A stretch of 5,820 nucleotides of DNA from Candidatus Kapaibacterium sp. (GTDB lineage: Bacteria > Bacteroidota > Ignavibacteria > Kapaibacteriales > UBA961): the NCBI GenBank assembly GCA_023253875.1, contig JALRFC010000132.1:1-5820 (forward strand), given 5' to 3'. Under the pieces are notes generated by a model. It was not told where the DNA came from and did not search any database. It saw only the letters and a program-made list of their open reading frames with translations. The translations under genes were made by a program, and so were the position numbers. This document shows positions 5,117 to 5,820 of this stretch, piece by piece; position 1 is the stretch's first letter; every line of letters begins with the position of its first letter.

Positions 5117-5820
5117 TTAACGAGTAATCGTCATCTTTGCTACTTCTGTATTATTACCATTGGTCAAACGATAGATATAAGTACCTGTTGCTACATTAGC
5201 ACCGCTATCATCTGTTCCGTCCCACTCTACAGTGGTTTTGCCTGAAGAAGCATTACCATCGAACAATGTACGGATTGTGCGACCAAACATATCAACGATC
5301 TCAAGCTTTGTTACGCCATTATCACGTACATAGAAGCTGATGCTTGTTGACATAGAGAATGGATTAGGCACATTTTGCTCGAGAACAATCGCTGAAGTTT
5401 CATCAATTGTAAACTCAAGTACATCTGAAATAGCTTTACATGATTCAGTACCGGTAAGGTCCATTTGAGCCAAACGATATTGATATGTAACACCTGGTTG
5501 TACTTTTTCATCTGTGATTGAGTAATCACGAACTACAGTTGAATTACCTGCACCACGTACAAATTGAATTGATTCCCAATTTGTTGGTGTATCACCACGA
5601 GCAATACGACGCTCTACATGGAAGCCGGCATTATTTTCTTCTGAAGCTGTTTGCCAGAAAAGATCAACTGAATTATTACGCTTGTGACCATCAAAATATG
5701 AAAGCTCTACAGGAACGATACAGTTGTCATCTGGTGTCGGTTCTGTTGCATAAGACTTATCGCCAAGGAATGGTCTAATAAGAGGCAACCATGTACCACG
5801 TGATGCTGTTCTATATCCTT
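5117..5820 (-). CDS. Secreted protein with C-terminal type IX secretion sorting domain (N-terminus outside window)
   Basis: The frame is open from the stop at 5117 to the right edge, giving 233 C-terminal residues. The ten codons before the first possible internal start (TTG at 5788) read GYRTASRGTW and continue in frame, so this is a fragment of a longer gene, not a small protein. Visible residues about 36-137 form a fibronectin III-like module common just before T9SS signals: PVELSYFDGHK, VDLFWQTASEENNAGFHVERR, then VTYQYRLAQMDLTG. Residues about 146-233 are a type A T9SS sorting domain: VLEQNVPNPFS, a beta segment with TKLEIVDMFGRTIRTLF, TVEWDGTDDSGANVATGTYIYRL and the basic end MTITR. Such proteins cross the outer membrane through the Por machinery, after which the sorting domain is usually removed and the protein is anchored to the surface or released. 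The catalytic or binding part lies upstream and is not visible. A strong terminator follows. Confidence 0.92.
   Translation of the reverse strand, partial: GYRTASRGTWLPLIRPFLGDKSYATEPTPDDNCIVPVELSYFDGHKRNNSVDLFWQTASEENNAGFHVERRIARGDTPTNWESIQFVRGAGNSTVVRDYSITDEKVQPGVTYQYRLAQMDLTGTESCKAISDVLEFTIDETSAIVLEQNVPNPFSMSTSISFYVRDNGVTKLEIVDMFGRTIRTLFDGNASSGKTTVEWDGTDDSGANVATGTYIYRLTNGNNTEVAKMTITR

Noticed and set aside
5117..5788. Treating the T9SS protein as a complete 223-residue gene starting at a TTG
   Set aside because: The frame stays open to the window edge, there is no signal peptide at that TTG, and T9SS cargo needs one.

Overview
The window looks like chromosomal DNA from a Gram-negative bacterium of the Bacteroidota/Chlorobiota (FCB) lineage, possibly Ignavibacteria- or Kapabacteria-like. 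The evidence is a C-terminal type IX secretion (T9SS) sorting domain, an arabinose-5-phosphate isomerase that implies KDO-containing lipopolysaccharide, moderately AT-rich DNA, mostly weak Shine-Dalgarno sequences, and TAnnTTTG boxes like the Bacteroidetes -7 element upstream of two divergent genes. The finer taxonomic placement is inference.

Layout. Left block (positions 1-2241, minus strand): an apparent three-gene operon, read right to left. It runs from a small membrane protein of unknown function (1693-2241), to an AtuA-family (DUF1446) protein (318-1679), to a family 2 glycosyltransferase that leaves the window at base 1. The last two overlap by an ATGA. Positions 2242-2404 are a 163-bp divergent promoter region with a palindrome, a small inverted repeat and a candidate promoter box on each side. 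Middle (2405-3718, plus strand): a RodZ-like bitopic protein (helix-turn-helix, one membrane helix, DUF4115-type domain) carrying an unusual lysine-rich C-terminal tail of about 155 residues. Its stop codon directly abuts the stop codon of the next, convergent gene.

Right block (3719-5820, minus strand): a HIT-family protein (4693-5037) is translationally coupled by an ATGA overlap to a KpsF/KdsD-type arabinose-5-phosphate isomerase (3719-4696). Upstream of them, behind a strong Rho-independent terminator (5052-5094), is the C-terminal part of a large secreted T9SS cargo protein that runs off the right edge.

Functionally the window is mostly cell-envelope and housekeeping material: envelope sugar synthesis (KdsD), probable glycan transfer (GT2), cell-shape machinery (RodZ-like) and an exported surface protein. 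The AtuA-family protein and its membrane-protein neighbour are the least understood genes. I see no mobile element, CRISPR array, tRNA or rRNA, and no convincing new multi-gene system. The points most worth checking are the lysine-rich RodZ tail, the zero-gap convergent gene pair, the Gln-for-His change in the HIT motif and the AtuA-centred operon.
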